From NCBI GenBank assembly GCA_947359465.1, contig OX375877.1:26857235-26921234 (forward strand): a DNA stretch of 64,000 bases. Reading direction: 5' to 3'. Below the pieces are notes generated by a model. The model worked only from the letters and a program-made list of their open reading frames with translations. It was not told where the DNA came from and made no database searches. The stretch comes from Metellina segmentata (lineage: Eukaryota > Arthropoda > Arachnida > Araneae > Tetragnathidae). Made by a program: the position numbers and the translations under genes. Below are positions 61,701 through 64,000 of the stretch, piece after piece. Each line of letters begins with the position of its first letter. Position 1 is the stretch's first letter.

Positions 61701-63500
61701 AACCTAAACACTCGACGTGACATCCCCTTCTTTACTCACATTAAACTCGTGCAACCCTTCACACATTCTGCATTTAGCTCCTTTTATAGTTTTTGGTTTT
61801 TGTTGTCATCTATTAAATTTTCCTCTTCATTTTTTATCATGCGTAAATATATATACTAGTAAAAAAAGTCGTTGCCATGTTTAACAACCCTACCCATTCC
61901 GGCGCGATGCACATGCCCCGTCTACCTGCCTAGTTACTTCCCGGAGGATATTTGAAATGCTTTAATTTTAATCTACATTTTCCCCCCAATGATGTAAGAT
62001 TTATTAATTTGTTGCTTTGTATATTTTTTACTTATCTTTGACTGCGCTAAGAAAATAAAATTGTGAATTAATTGATTGAAAGTGTGGTTCAATTTCACTT
62101 TATCCTATTCACTACCCTTTTTGTAAGAATGAAATTTTTTTTGCAATTGCGCATATTTGGAGGGTTTAGTGCATATTTTGGGATTTTGAAATGCATATTT
62201 CAGGTCACATTTTTGCATATTCATCCGAGCCCTAGTGATTACTATGTAGCTTTCAGTTTGAAATAAAAGCACATTTATTAATGTATAATATAGACTTTCT
62301 AACAAGCAAGTTTTCAAGACTCTCTGTTCATTGCTGTGTTTTCTTGCCCCCAAGAAATACTATGTAACGGTGTTTACTGTATTTTTCAGCATGCATGTCA
62401 ATTTTGTTGAACAATATGGAGGTCCAGCCCCTTTGAGTGGTAAATTGACTTCAGCATTAAATTCTATAGCGGAAGGTAAAAATCTTTGTTTGAAAACATA
62501 CTAAAAAATTGGATAATCATGCTGTAAAACATGTTACTAATACTACATTTTGTGTTTTTCAAAAGAAATGGGATCGAAATTGATCAGTGATTCTCTTGAA
62601 GCTACTTCTGAGGGGATTGTGTGTGCCCATTGTAAGCCTGTAAGTATTTTGGTATAGTTATTTATTTAATAACTATTTACTTATAAATGCCAGGTGTTTG
62701 ATAACTAAGCCTTGTTTCCCAATATTTCTTAACTATACAATCAAAACAATTATGCATTACACAAGAACAAATGCTTGCTGTTCATTAGTCGGCCAGAATT
62801 ACATTAAGTGGAAGTTAGAATTCCTAAGTCCATTTCTCTATAAGGATTACTGGGGCTCAGTGCATTTGTTCTCTGTGCTAGCAACCTGCAAGTTCTACTT
62901 GATATATTTTTCTTTCTTGTATCAGTAAAATCTTTCCTTGTCCATTCACTTTCAGTGGTGAACCCAGGATATAGCTGATCTCCCTCCACCACAAAGCGAA
63001 ACAAAAATTTTAATATCCTCAAATCAAGTACTATTAAATCAGCGGATCAATTGTGAAGTTTGAAGGGGAAATAAATTTCACACCTTCCTCAATGAACGGC
63101 ATTACAGTATGATTATGATCACTTTCTCAATTGCACTCTCAAAAAGCTCAGATCGAGTGCTTGTTGCATTTTATCTCTTTTTGTACACAAAATTAATATA
63201 AATTATCAAAATATTAATTTAACATTAAAATGTGAAGGATTGCATAACAAATTTCCCCCAAAAGAGTTTAATTTAATGACAGTACTGATTTATAATATTT
63301 CATTTTATCTAAACAAATTATAAATTTATCATTTTCTACTAGCTAAATGAATTGGTTCAAGAATACGGCAATAACCTACTACCAGAGCTTTTAGGAGAAT
63401 TGAAATCAGCCGGAGGATTCTTAAAAGTTCTCGATAGCTTTCGACGAGCATCAAAGAAAGAACTGTTAATGCTGTTCAAGGACACAGATGGAAGGATTTT
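19453..63500 (+). CDS. MTTP: Microsomal triglyceride transfer protein large subunit, 5' nine exons (gene continues beyond window)
   Basis: The product acts in the ER lumen as a heterodimer with protein disulfide isomerase. It transfers triglyceride, phospholipid and cholesteryl ester to nascent apoB/apolipophorin-type lipoproteins. Nine exons join in phase: 19453-19489, 42153-42179, 50745-50944, 53335-53562, 55294-55410, 58963-59108, 62390-62475, 62566-62639 and 63343-63500, giving about 357 residues, near 40% of the usual ~890. Visible parts are a signal peptide (residues 1 to about 22), the N-terminal beta-barrel of the vitellogenin/lipid-transport fold with [17 protein letters not shown] and a DVSG-x-C motif, and the first helices ([20 protein letters not shown]). 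The order and spacing match vertebrate MTTP rather than vitellogenin. Introns 1 and 2 are 22.7 and 8.6 kb and loaded with transposons; intron 2 also holds a whole second gene. All splice sites are GT-AG. The exon 1 and microexon assignments are less certain than exons 3-9. Confidence 0.88.
19490..21212. other. MTTP intron 1, first part
   Basis: AT-rich, with no recognisable exon. Two less AT-rich patches, near 20190-20280 and 20520-20700, look repeat-like but I could not assign them. Confidence 0.4.
21213..21725 (-). mobile_element. Short non-autonomous Helitron
   Basis: On the minus strand it starts TCTCTACTATTATAAAAGG and ends with the hairpin GTCACGCAGTGAC followed by TAG and then T, a standard Helitron 3' end. 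It is 513 bp with no coding capacity and is related to the elements at 9542-10561 and 25665-26490. Confidence 0.8.
21726..23980. other. MTTP intron 1 sequence with one strong hairpin
   Basis: AT-rich and without recognisable genes. A perfect 15 bp stem lies at 22244-22285 and is listed separately. Confidence 0.4.
22244..22285. repeat. Perfect 15 bp stem, 12 nt loop
   Basis: CATATCCCGGGACAC at 22244-22258 is exactly inverted at 22271-22285. The 12 nt loop (22259-22270) includes CCCTAGGG, itself an 8 bp palindrome. The GC content is far above the surroundings. Confidence 0.9.
23984..25202. repeat. ~1.2 kb foldback palindrome
   Basis: Arms of about 550 bp (23984-24545 and 24659-25202) are collinear inverses around a ~113 bp centre, which itself holds a smaller hairpin (CCACGAT...ATCGTGG). 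Matching blocks include GGAATAAATTTAAG, AATCTCGATCGATCTATAAATA, AGACCTGTC, AACTGC/GCAGTT and GTTGGAGAAATT. GACGAGATATCTCGTC near 24490 is a 16 bp palindrome and also marks a dispersed family. Short indels and substitutions separate the arms. Confidence 0.85.
25142..25600. repeat. Degenerate tandem repeat beside the foldback
   Basis: Units of roughly 55-65 bp repeat the pattern ATTCATTC-CTTTTA-CCCTTAGA-TTT-ACC-CTTTAAA. The outer end of the palindrome arm is made of the same units. Confidence 0.6.
25665..26490 (+). mobile_element. Helitron-related element, 3' end uncertain
   Basis: It begins TCTCTAATATTATAAAAGG, the same 5' end as the other Helitrons. It continues through the shared ATCTATGGC(T/A)CTTACA block and a TTTGCGAAGCAAACC palindrome series near 26245-26330. 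A clean CTAG end was not found, so the right boundary is approximate. Confidence 0.6.
26491..27194. other. MTTP intron 1 sequence, nothing assigned
   Basis: No gene or repeat boundary is recognisable. Confidence 0.35.
27195..27527 (-). mobile_element. tRNA-derived SINE-A, full length
   Basis: This is the best copy. On the minus strand the head is GCCGACCAACCGGTATAGTG, then GTTAAGGTGTTAGCC and the B box GGTTCGAATCC. The body and a GTTGTGTTGCTCTAGTACGA tail follow. It is about 333 bp with a TACCAAT-type tail. Confidence 0.88.
27700..28420 (+). mobile_element. Tc1-like deletion derivative with internal duplication
   Basis: Inverted ends carry CCTACAATAATGG at the left and CCATTATTATAGG at the right, each flanked by TA. 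A decayed transposase C-terminal half reads [12 protein letters not shown], CYFQDD, then SWPAHSP and [13 protein letters not shown]. About 28030-28170 is partly duplicated at 28180-28300 (GACATTCTTGCA(T/G)... and CGTATGCCCAGAAG recur). The N-terminal two thirds is missing, with the same junction as the copy at 41108-41676. Confidence 0.8.
28421..28940. other. AT-rich intron sequence
   Basis: Nothing recognisable. Confidence 0.35.
28941..29470. repeat. Degenerate tandem repeat split by a SINE
   Basis: The motif ATCAATTCC(A/T)AAA...CTAAGT...AATTCAAATAAA recurs at about 28943, 29211, 29301 and 29430. The SINE at 29008-29176 sits after the first unit. Confidence 0.6.
29008..29176 (+). mobile_element. 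SINE-A 3' half
   Basis: It starts inside the body (GTGAAGTTTGGAGAG) and runs to the CTAAAATTACCATTACCATC tail. The tRNA-like head is absent, as in a 5'-truncated retroposon. Confidence 0.8.
29776..30402 (+). mobile_element. Non-autonomous Helitron, copy 1
   Basis: It starts TCTATATATATATTTC and ends with a 7 bp stem (AGGGGGC-GG-GCCCCCT) running into CTAG and then T. Other small hairpins lie upstream of the end (GGTTCGCGCAGCGAACC, ATTGCGAAGCAAT). The whole unit recurs inverted at 38118-38768. It carries one open frame of 81 codons at 29906-30151, but no Rep/helicase. Confidence 0.85.
29906..30151 (+). CDS. Small basic frame inside Helitron copy 1
   Basis: The 81-codon frame starts [18 protein letters not shown] and is strongly basic in its first 35 residues. 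The same frame is open in the second Helitron (38373-38630, 85 codons, with an N-terminal MKKKM extension). I do not recognise a domain. The two copies are so similar that an intact frame may simply reflect recent copying. It could be a captured gene fragment or chance. Confidence 0.25.
   Translation: MHFRRAVAVRNRNLRKRRIFSGLFKKRSFSRLTIIVQQDACTTTFDNKLSQKVYGWLEYWGNVHTNNMLGIQFPKQRSHCE
30403..31149. other. AT-rich intron sequence
   Basis: No gene is seen. A GAAAATGAAAATG repeat and a poly(T) run near 30751 are the only structures. Confidence 0.35.
31150..31433 (+). repeat. Segment duplicated (inverted) at 37842-38117, with SINE-A 3' half
   Basis: The unique part (31154 to about 31252, beginning TAGATAAAATTTCATTAAAAT) is repeated inverted at 38117-38020. 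The SINE part follows from 31253 to the CAAATTA tail. Its counterpart ends exactly where Helitron copy 2 begins. Confidence 0.7.
31434..32266. other. Intron sequence, nothing assigned
   Basis: No coding motif is recognised. The frame at 31939-32139 has no known domain. Confidence 0.35.
32268..32392 (+). mobile_element. Second tRNA-like SINE family (SINE-B), copy 1
   Basis: The A-box-like CGTGCCTCAGTGGGTTTG and a B-box-like GGGTACAATTTCACC are spaced as in a tRNA. They are followed by a GTGTTTCC...CTTTGTTTGTGCTCCGGCCATAT body. A related copy is at 51856-52045. Confidence 0.6.
32465..32615. repeat. ~36 bp minisatellite, 4 copies
   Basis: GAACAAACATAGAAAAACAA plus a GGATTAAAATTTTA segment is repeated four times with small changes. 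It lies in the 3' non-coding part of the Tc1 copy. Confidence 0.85.
32639..33190 (-). pseudogene. Tc1-like transposase, C-terminal two thirds, frameshifted
   Basis: The frame at 33089-32859 carries the second catalytic Asp (QQDNA). The frame at 32956-32639 carries the third-residue region (SPDLSPIEQ) and the C-terminus. They overlap out of phase, and a stop or frameshift lies near 32940. The region before 33190 retains a LERRWLETYS-like stretch. The first catalytic Asp region is gone. Confidence 0.8.
33263..34397. other. Intron sequence, nothing assigned
   Basis: No gene or clear repeat is seen. Confidence 0.35.
34398..34680 (-). pseudogene. LINE (I/Jockey-type) RNase H-adjacent C-terminus
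   Basis: The minus strand reads [16 protein letters not shown], then [19 protein letters not shown] and [15 protein letters not shown] before a stop. GHGPF followed by C-x-C-(x)-H-x4-C is the usual C-terminal end of arthropod non-LTR retrotransposon ORF2 after RNase H. Everything upstream is missing or decayed, which fits a 5'-truncated copy. Confidence 0.7.
34978..35217 (+). repeat. ~200 bp segment plus SINE-A tail, duplicated at 37072
   Basis: The block GTGACGTTAAGTTCAGAATA...AATACCCGTTCTGACGC...TTATATTTAGCTTGGTAAAA and the SINE tail that follows recur in the same order and orientation at 37072-37276. Both copies join the unique block to the SINE at the same point, so the composite was duplicated or mobilised as one unit. 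Confidence 0.75.
35618..35748 (-). mobile_element. Truncated inverted copy of the 246 bp MITE
   Basis: It matches 9162 to about 9290 on the opposite strand, with GTGTCACTTTTCTTGCCG at its right end and TATTCTATAGAATA inside. The other inverted end is missing. Confidence 0.75.
35749..36791. other. Intron sequence, nothing assigned
   Basis: AT-rich. No gene or repeat boundary is recognised. Confidence 0.35.
36792..37016. mobile_element. 225 bp MITE with ~45 bp inverted ends
   Basis: TATCGTCGGCTTATAGCAGA at the left is the inverse, with a few changes, of the right end (CTGCTGTAAGCTGACGATA). The match continues through AATTCATT and into a CCAGTGCTG/CTGGCAC region. The interior is AT-rich and non-coding. 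Confidence 0.75.
37072..37276 (+). repeat. Second copy of the 34978 composite repeat
   Basis: See the entry at 34978. This copy has lost part of the SINE middle (the GTGTTGTCC...GGATTGATCCC region). Confidence 0.75.
37598..37751. mobile_element. 154 bp hAT-type MITE
   Basis: It is flanked by a perfect 8 bp duplication ATATAGAT and ended by CAGGCCTCGAAATAG and, inverted, CAGGGCTCGAAATAA. The interior is packed with GTGCAC/GGTGCACC motifs in both orientations. It has no coding capacity. Confidence 0.88.
37842..38022 (-). mobile_element. SINE-A 3' half
   Basis: The tail (TAATTTTTAATTAACGTCC) and body run to CATACCAACCCAACC. It is followed by the unique segment shared with 31154-31252. Confidence 0.75.
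38118..38768 (-). mobile_element. Non-autonomous Helitron, copy 2
   Basis: This is an inverted, near-identical copy of 29776-30402 with the same TCTATATATATA start and GCCCCCT-CTAG end. An extra ~22 bp piece near 38660 accounts for most of the length difference. The host sequence to the right of the 3' end matches 31154 onward. Confidence 0.85.
38830..39243. other. GC-rich patch, unassigned
   Basis: Base composition here is clearly higher in GC than the surrounding intron. Open frames overlap on both strands, but none has a recognisable domain. TTTACACCGGA near 38883 and TCCGGTGTAAA near 38983 form an inverted pair, so this may be part of another DNA element. Confidence 0.4.
39244..39377 (+). 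mobile_element. SINE-A 3' end
   Basis: CATCTGACCGTTGTTCAAAA runs to the CTAAAATTACCATTACCATT tail. It is 5'-truncated. Confidence 0.8.
39378..40046. other. Intron sequence, nothing assigned
   Basis: No gene recognised. The frame at 39220-39609 on the minus strand is a SINE shadow. Confidence 0.35.
40047..40312 (+). mobile_element. SINE-A without the tRNA head
   Basis: It begins after the B box (GTGCATGGATGTTT) and keeps the whole body and tail, with many substitutions. Confidence 0.75.
40333..40770 (+). mobile_element. SINE-A, full, with internal tandem expansion
   Basis: The head has GGTGGTTAAGGTGTTAG and a B box GGTTCAAATCC. About 40588-40704 holds a ~35 bp unit (CCTTAGAAGATTGATCTTCC plus TTTAGAAGACCTTC) about three and a half times, expanding the segment that other copies carry once. 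Confidence 0.85.
41108..41676 (-). mobile_element. Tc1-like deletion derivative
   Basis: Inverted ends contain CCCTACAATAATGGACCGGA and CACTACAATAATGGACCGGA (inverted), with TA outside. The minus strand is open from about 41560 to 41114: [27 protein letters not shown] (the usual QDNNAP context keeps a catalytic Asp), [12 protein letters not shown] and [16 protein letters not shown]. About two thirds of the N-terminal coding region is replaced by a ~22 bp A/T run at 41589. The junction is the same as in the copy at 27700-28420. Confidence 0.85.
41677..42152. other. End of MTTP intron 1
   Basis: It ends in a long pyrimidine tract and TTTTTTGCTTAG, a strong acceptor for the microexon. No other feature is seen. 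Confidence 0.5.
42153..42179 (+). CDS. MTTP: MTTP exon 2, 27 nt microexon
   Basis: It lies between a pyrimidine-rich TTTTTTGCTTAG acceptor and a GTATGC donor. With the flanking phase-1 exons it adds nine residues (ISQTLPAP plus the split glycine codon) at the end of the signal peptide, giving a plausible cleavage region. Its length is a multiple of three and its two phases are equal, so exon 1 to exon 3 splicing also stays in frame. It may be optional. Homology cannot confirm so short an exon. Confidence 0.6.
42430..43435 (-). pseudogene. Tc1-like transposase, full span, multiply broken
   Basis: The minus strand starts with an MPRK-type N-terminus at 43435 (in-frame TAA soon after). It then has QLREFDRGR and the helix-turn-helix [19 protein letters not shown], followed by stops. 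Next come [15 protein letters not shown], the FTDE motif, a decayed GVMVWGAI block, and the C-terminus [19 protein letters not shown]. The second catalytic region reads [10 protein letters not shown]. Several frameshifts and stops make it dead. Clear terminal repeats were not identified. Confidence 0.8.
43666..43772 (+). mobile_element. SINE-A middle fragment
   Basis: GGTTGGTGTGGAAGTTTGG runs through TTCAAAATTACGTGGTG. It is cut off at GGACAAGGGTTCCCAAAG, which resembles the start of a hAT-type element. No right end was found. Confidence 0.7.
44050..44853 (+). pseudogene. Tc1-like element, 5' end and broken transposase
   Basis: The left end CACTCTTTGCCATAAAAATTT leads to CGCACCAAG, like the element at 32395. 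The transposase starts at 44282 ([20 protein letters not shown]). After a stop and a large internal deletion it resumes with [17 protein letters not shown] and [10 protein letters not shown]. Here the usual catalytic Asp is replaced by Asn. The C-terminal third and the right end are missing. Confidence 0.8.
45150..45423 (-). mobile_element. tRNA-derived SINE, second subfamily
   Basis: On the minus strand the head reads GCCGACCAATCGGTCTAGTG, then CAAGTTGTTGGCCTCTGG and the B box GGTTCGAATCC. The body differs from SINE-A (GACAATGATGGTCCACCC, CACTTCTGGCCTTGTAG) and the tail is rich in TGTATTG repeats followed by CAATCTGTACCC. Confidence 0.75.
45630..45960. other. GC-rich patch, probably a repeat
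   Basis: The block contains CTCACACATATCGTAATTTAGATCCCAATCAGAGGCCG and CCCTGATCAGGTACC-like sequence, out of character with the AT-rich intron. The overlapping frames have no recognisable domain. Confidence 0.35.
45961..46684. other. MTTP intron 2 sequence
   Basis: Nothing recognisable. Confidence 0.35.
46685..46801 (+). repeat. Three tandem ~39 bp repeats upstream of TMEM179
   Basis: Units start at 46685, 46725 and 46763, each with TGTATAT(A/G)AA(A)CACAG, ATGGCGCCAC and TATGGAAAAA. AGATGGCGCCAC contains an ATGGCG core like that of YY1/Pho sites and the GGCGCC palindrome. The array lies about 300 bp before the TMEM179 start, so it may be part of its promoter. That is inference. Confidence 0.75.
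47021..47058 (+). repeat. Perfect 19 bp tandem duplication ending in TCTTCTAG
   Basis: TGTGTTTTCAATCTTCTAG occurs at 47021-47039 and again at 47040-47058. A decayed third start (TGTATTTTCAAC) follows. Each copy resembles a splice acceptor 37-56 bp before the TMEM179 ATG, so it could serve as a duplicated acceptor for a 5' UTR intron. Confidence 0.8.
47096..47755 (+). CDS. TMEM179: Transmembrane protein 179-like, intronless
   Basis: This is a 219-residue four-pass membrane protein of unknown molecular function. Family homology begins at the ATG at 47096 ([12 protein letters not shown] at -3), not at the in-frame ATG at 47039. Segments: TM1 about 12-31 ([16 protein letters not shown]), an extracellular or lumenal stretch with [13 protein letters not shown]2 about 62-84, TM3 about 101-124 ([13 protein letters not shown]) followed by TWCD, TM4 about 160-185 ([18 protein letters not shown]), then a basic tail. 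The MA-x-NN start, [13 protein letters not shown] and WCD motifs and the QFG-x-W segment match vertebrate TMEM179. The frame is complete with no intron, whereas vertebrate TMEM179 is multi-exon. It lies wholly inside MTTP intron 2 on the same strand. It may be an old retrogene or may use a 5' UTR intron. No clear poly(A) relic flanks it. Confidence 0.88.
   Translation: MAVNNALLLFQGTGYIVAFMLSLCVVIPLSLNLECFKGHCLLFTTGRFGDDANFNAEWASKAYCIYILFVSSTLVLVSIVQAIRMFSMLRRETDSSFLSAFLDCIASIVFSVMVFIASILVTLGFKTWCDAVTKRFRSCDDASIMKISQADYVQTKGFFIQIGTVQFGIWSLWVAWVLLAVLSTLKLCRYHEREVIRVSMARQRQKIINQCDQDEFASE
48135..48623 (-). pseudogene. Non-LTR retrotransposon (CR1/Jockey-like) ORF2 C-terminus
   Basis: A 162-codon minus-strand frame contains [40 protein letters not shown] and [20 protein letters not shown] before its stop. 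L-x-M-x-(S/T)-L-E-R-R-R-x-R-G-D-L-I and the F-x-N-R-V-(V/I)-x-x-W-N-x-L/S-P ending are typical of the region after reverse transcriptase in invertebrate LINEs. It is 5'-truncated. The copy lies about 380 bp downstream of TMEM179 and points towards it. Confidence 0.8.
48624..50744. other. End of MTTP intron 2
   Basis: AT-rich, no gene. It ends in TTAATTGCAG, the acceptor of exon 3. Confidence 0.5.
50745..50944 (+). CDS. MTTP: MTTP exon 3
   Basis: It has phase 1 in and phase 0 out. It encodes [20 protein letters not shown] and later [17 protein letters not shown], the first beta strands of the lipid-transport barrel. The donor is GTATAT. The Y-K-Y-S-Y and VGYR(V/I)SS blocks are clear MTTP markers. 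Confidence 0.9.
50945..51855. other. MTTP intron 3, first part
   Basis: AT-rich, nothing recognised. Confidence 0.4.
51856..52045 (+). mobile_element. SINE-B, copy 2
   Basis: A box CTGTGACTCAGTGAGTTTG, B-box-like AAGTTCAGTTCC, then a body with CTCTTTTGTGTC and GTGCAACTTGGCATAATATGG. It matches the layout of 32268-32392. Confidence 0.6.
52173..53208 (-). mobile_element. Tc1-like element, 1036 bp, intact ends
   Basis: CACAGTCCAGTCACATTAAT at the left is exactly inverted at the right, continuing into GTGA, with TA on both sides. The minus-strand transposase starts [18 protein letters not shown] and has a helix-turn-helix stretch ([20 protein letters not shown]). It then shifts frame: later pieces include [13 protein letters not shown], a [11 protein letters not shown] block with a stop just before it, and [12 protein letters not shown]. 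It lies in MTTP intron 3, antisense to the gene. Confidence 0.9.
53335..53562 (+). CDS. MTTP: MTTP exon 4
   Basis: Phase 0 to phase 0, 76 codons. It encodes [20 protein letters not shown] and [10 protein letters not shown], matching the HGKVKEFYSY and IKRGLASL positions of the vertebrate protein. The acceptor is TTTTTAAAG and the donor GTGAGT. Confidence 0.9.
53782..54553 (+). mobile_element. pogo/Tigger-like deletion derivative
   Basis: The ends CATTAAAACCTCAATAAGT and CAGTAAAACCTTGTTAAGT (inverted) lie between TA dinucleotides. Near the right end a frame reads [17 protein letters not shown], the usual start of Tigger/CENP-B-type transposases. The rest of the gene is deleted. Internal CTCCGGATAACTCGTCACC-type repeats are subterminal. 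Confidence 0.7.
54554..55293. other. MTTP intron 4, last part
   Basis: It starts with a TA/TTTA microsatellite (about 54553-54590) and is otherwise AT-rich, ending at the CTTTTCAG acceptor. Confidence 0.5.
55294..55410 (+). CDS. MTTP: MTTP exon 5
   Basis: Phase 0 to phase 0, 39 codons. [15 protein letters not shown] and later KSNCQR carry the two cysteines that form the conserved barrel disulfide in vertebrate MTTP. Donor GTATGA. Confidence 0.9.
55937..57231 (-). mobile_element. mariner element, 1295 bp, intact ends
   Basis: CGAGGGTAGTCCCAGAAGTA at the left is exactly inverted at the right and runs on into CCCGACCT. TA flanks both sides. Length and ends are normal for mariner. It lies in MTTP intron 5, antisense to the gene. 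Confidence 0.92.
55990..57060 (-). pseudogene. mariner transposase, frameshifted
   Basis: The N-terminal part (about 57060-56831) reads [20 protein letters not shown] and [19 protein letters not shown], the mariner paired-like DNA-binding domain. The next frame (56846-56523) has [20 protein letters not shown] and [15 protein letters not shown] with the first catalytic Asp. The C-terminal part decays into stops, with [12 protein letters not shown] where mariners usually keep HDNA-type and further Asp residues. At least two shifts separate the pieces. Confidence 0.85.
58158..58400. mobile_element. Pogo/Tigger-like 5' remnant
   Basis: CATTGAAACCTTGATAAATT and repeated (C/A)GGATAAGTCATCAATT(T/C)TCTTCAG resemble the subterminal part of 53782-54553. 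No right end is visible. Confidence 0.5.
58685..58744. repeat. (TA)30 microsatellite
   Basis: About 30 uninterrupted TA units in MTTP intron 5. Confidence 0.95.
58963..59108 (+). CDS. MTTP: MTTP exon 6
   Basis: Phase 0 in, phase 2 out. It encodes [20 protein letters not shown] and [13 protein letters not shown]. The acceptor is TTTCTTTTTCAG and the donor GTTAGT. It corresponds to the LGVSSKAT-type strand region of the vertebrate protein. Confidence 0.85.
59433..59960. repeat. Diverged ~277 bp tandem duplication
   Basis: Two units share CACATTTG(A/G)CT, GTTTGTGAA(G/C)AGCA, TATCCCAAACTTT, CTCAAGCATAAAA(A/G)GCTGAG and CTAGTCA(T/C)CAC in order. It lies in MTTP intron 6. Confidence 0.75.
60088..62234 (+). 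mobile_element. hAT element, 2147 bp, perfect target duplication
   Basis: GTGATTAC flanks both sides (60080-60087 and 62235-62242). The ends are TAGGGCTCGGAT and, inverted, the same TAGGGCTCGGAT. The first ~200 bp and last ~120 bp are full of (TTT)GCATATTT motifs, the likely transposase-binding subterminal repeats. It lies in MTTP intron 6, in the same orientation as the gene. Confidence 0.93.
60473..61390 (+). pseudogene. hAT transposase, frameshifted
   Basis: Three consecutive frames carry the order expected of hAT transposases. First is [20 protein letters not shown] (catalytic Asp in VTDSA). Then, after a shift near 60657, [14 protein letters not shown] and [18 protein letters not shown]. 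After a second shift near 61040 come [20 protein letters not shown] and [11 protein letters not shown], the C-terminal dimerisation motif. The BED finger and first catalytic residue region are missing, and a segment between the RWGT block and the dimerisation domain looks shortened. The class is that of 'CGG triplet repeat-binding'-like hAT proteins. Confidence 0.85.
62390..62475 (+). CDS. MTTP: MTTP exon 7
   Basis: Phase 2 in, phase 1 out. It encodes [20 protein letters not shown] and ALNSIAE. Acceptor ATTTTTCAG, donor GTAAAA. The intron before it holds the hAT element. Confidence 0.85.
62566..62639 (+). CDS. MTTP: MTTP exon 8
   Basis: Phase 1 in, phase 0 out, after a 90 bp intron. It encodes [16 protein letters not shown] and IVCAHCKP. 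The C-x2-C pair matches the CKGC site before the helical domain in the vertebrate protein. Donor GTAAGT. Confidence 0.88.
62640..63342. other. MTTP intron 8
   Basis: 62848-62990 has a GGGGCTCAGTGCATTTG and GCAAGTTCTACTTG pair that could be a decayed SINE-B head. Nothing else is recognised. Confidence 0.35.
63343..63500 (+). CDS. MTTP: MTTP exon 9, last in window
   Basis: Phase 0 in, phase 2 out. [40 protein letters not shown] and KDTDGRI start the alpha-helical domain of the lipid-transport fold. Donor GTAAGA at 63501. No further exon is seen up to 64000. Confidence 0.88.
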
Positions 63501-64000
63501 GTAAGATTTCTTTCAAATTCTTGAGTGGTTTTATATTATTTTGGAATAAAATTCCTGTAATACAGTAAATCATGCTTAACTTCATCTATGATTTTGTGCA
63601 GGATTGATAGCTTTAACGTATTTGTATTATAAAACAGAATATGTGACATACGTAATTAAAATGTGGATTTGTAAAACTAAGGTATTGTATCAACTTTAGT
63701 AAATAACATTGTGTAAAAAGAATGTGATTTAATACAGCTTTTCAAAAATTTTTCGCTGTCTGCATCCTTTACCTAAAAGTAAATCTCTGGTTTTGTATAA
63801 AAATTTACATTTGAATGAATTGCATTTCAATTTATTATATTTATTTATTTTTAATTAAATATTTAAATCAATTGCATTTGAGTTAATTGTATTTAAATTG
63901 CATTTTATTCTTATATTTTCATTATTCCATGATTTGTTTCTTTTCTGAAATCGTAAATGTGTCATCGTACTAAAAATTATGAACAACTAAGTTAAAGATA

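Noticed and set aside
19453..63500. Vitellogenin rather than MTTP
   Set aside because: Vitellogenin shares the fold but would show a different exon series and a longer, polyserine-bearing product; the VGYR-(V/I)-SS, KKG-(I/L)-ASL and DVSG-x-C spacing fits MTTP. Only the 5' 40% is visible, so this rests on the N-terminal half.

Overview
The window is animal nuclear DNA, AT-rich and full of transposons, with large introns. Two protein-coding genes can be recognised, both on the + strand. (1) MTTP, the large subunit of microsomal triglyceride transfer protein. Its 5' end runs from a signal-peptide exon at 19453 to a ninth coding exon ending at 63500, and the gene leaves the window on the right. 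(2) An intronless TMEM179-type four-pass membrane protein gene (47096-47755), nested in MTTP intron 2. The Tc1-like transposase families (MPRR-type N-terminus, QQDNARPH motif), the Helitrons and the tRNA-derived SINEs look like those of spider genomes, so an arachnid, probably an orb-weaver-type spider, is my inference. The sequence alone does not prove it.

Layout. 1-19 kb is intergenic and repeat-dominated. It holds a ~150 bp satellite split by a Tc1 copy, a second satellite of ~465 bp period broken up by a MITE and a Helitron, a hAT element whose 5' end is repeated five times in tandem, a 2.55 kb element with ~580 bp inverted repeats and a decayed transposase, deleted Tc1 copies (one with a 7x21 bp minisatellite), a small hAT with a perfect target duplication, a CpG-bearing MITE and several SINEs. 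19.0-19.5 kb is a GC-richer presumed MTTP promoter and first exon.

19.5-42.15 kb is MTTP intron 1 (22.7 kb). It contains Helitron copies, a ~1.2 kb foldback palindrome, Tc1 deletion derivatives, many SINEs, a LINE fragment, and hAT-type and other MITEs. A 27 nt microexon lies at 42153-42179. Intron 2 (42180-50744) holds two Tc1 pseudogenes, SINEs, TMEM179 and a LINE 3' fragment. From 50.7 kb on, exons 3-9 alternate with introns carrying a Tc1, a pogo/Tigger-like deletion derivative, a mariner and a hAT, each with recognisable ends.

Joined in phase, the exons encode about 357 residues. These are the signal peptide, the N-terminal beta-barrel of the vitellogenin/lipid-transport fold, and the start of the helical domain. 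MTTP works in the ER lumen with protein disulfide isomerase to load lipid onto lipoproteins. TMEM179 shows no functional link to it; the nesting looks positional. I see no undescribed defence, toxin or biosynthetic system. The novel-looking content is in mobile-element architecture and the nested gene.
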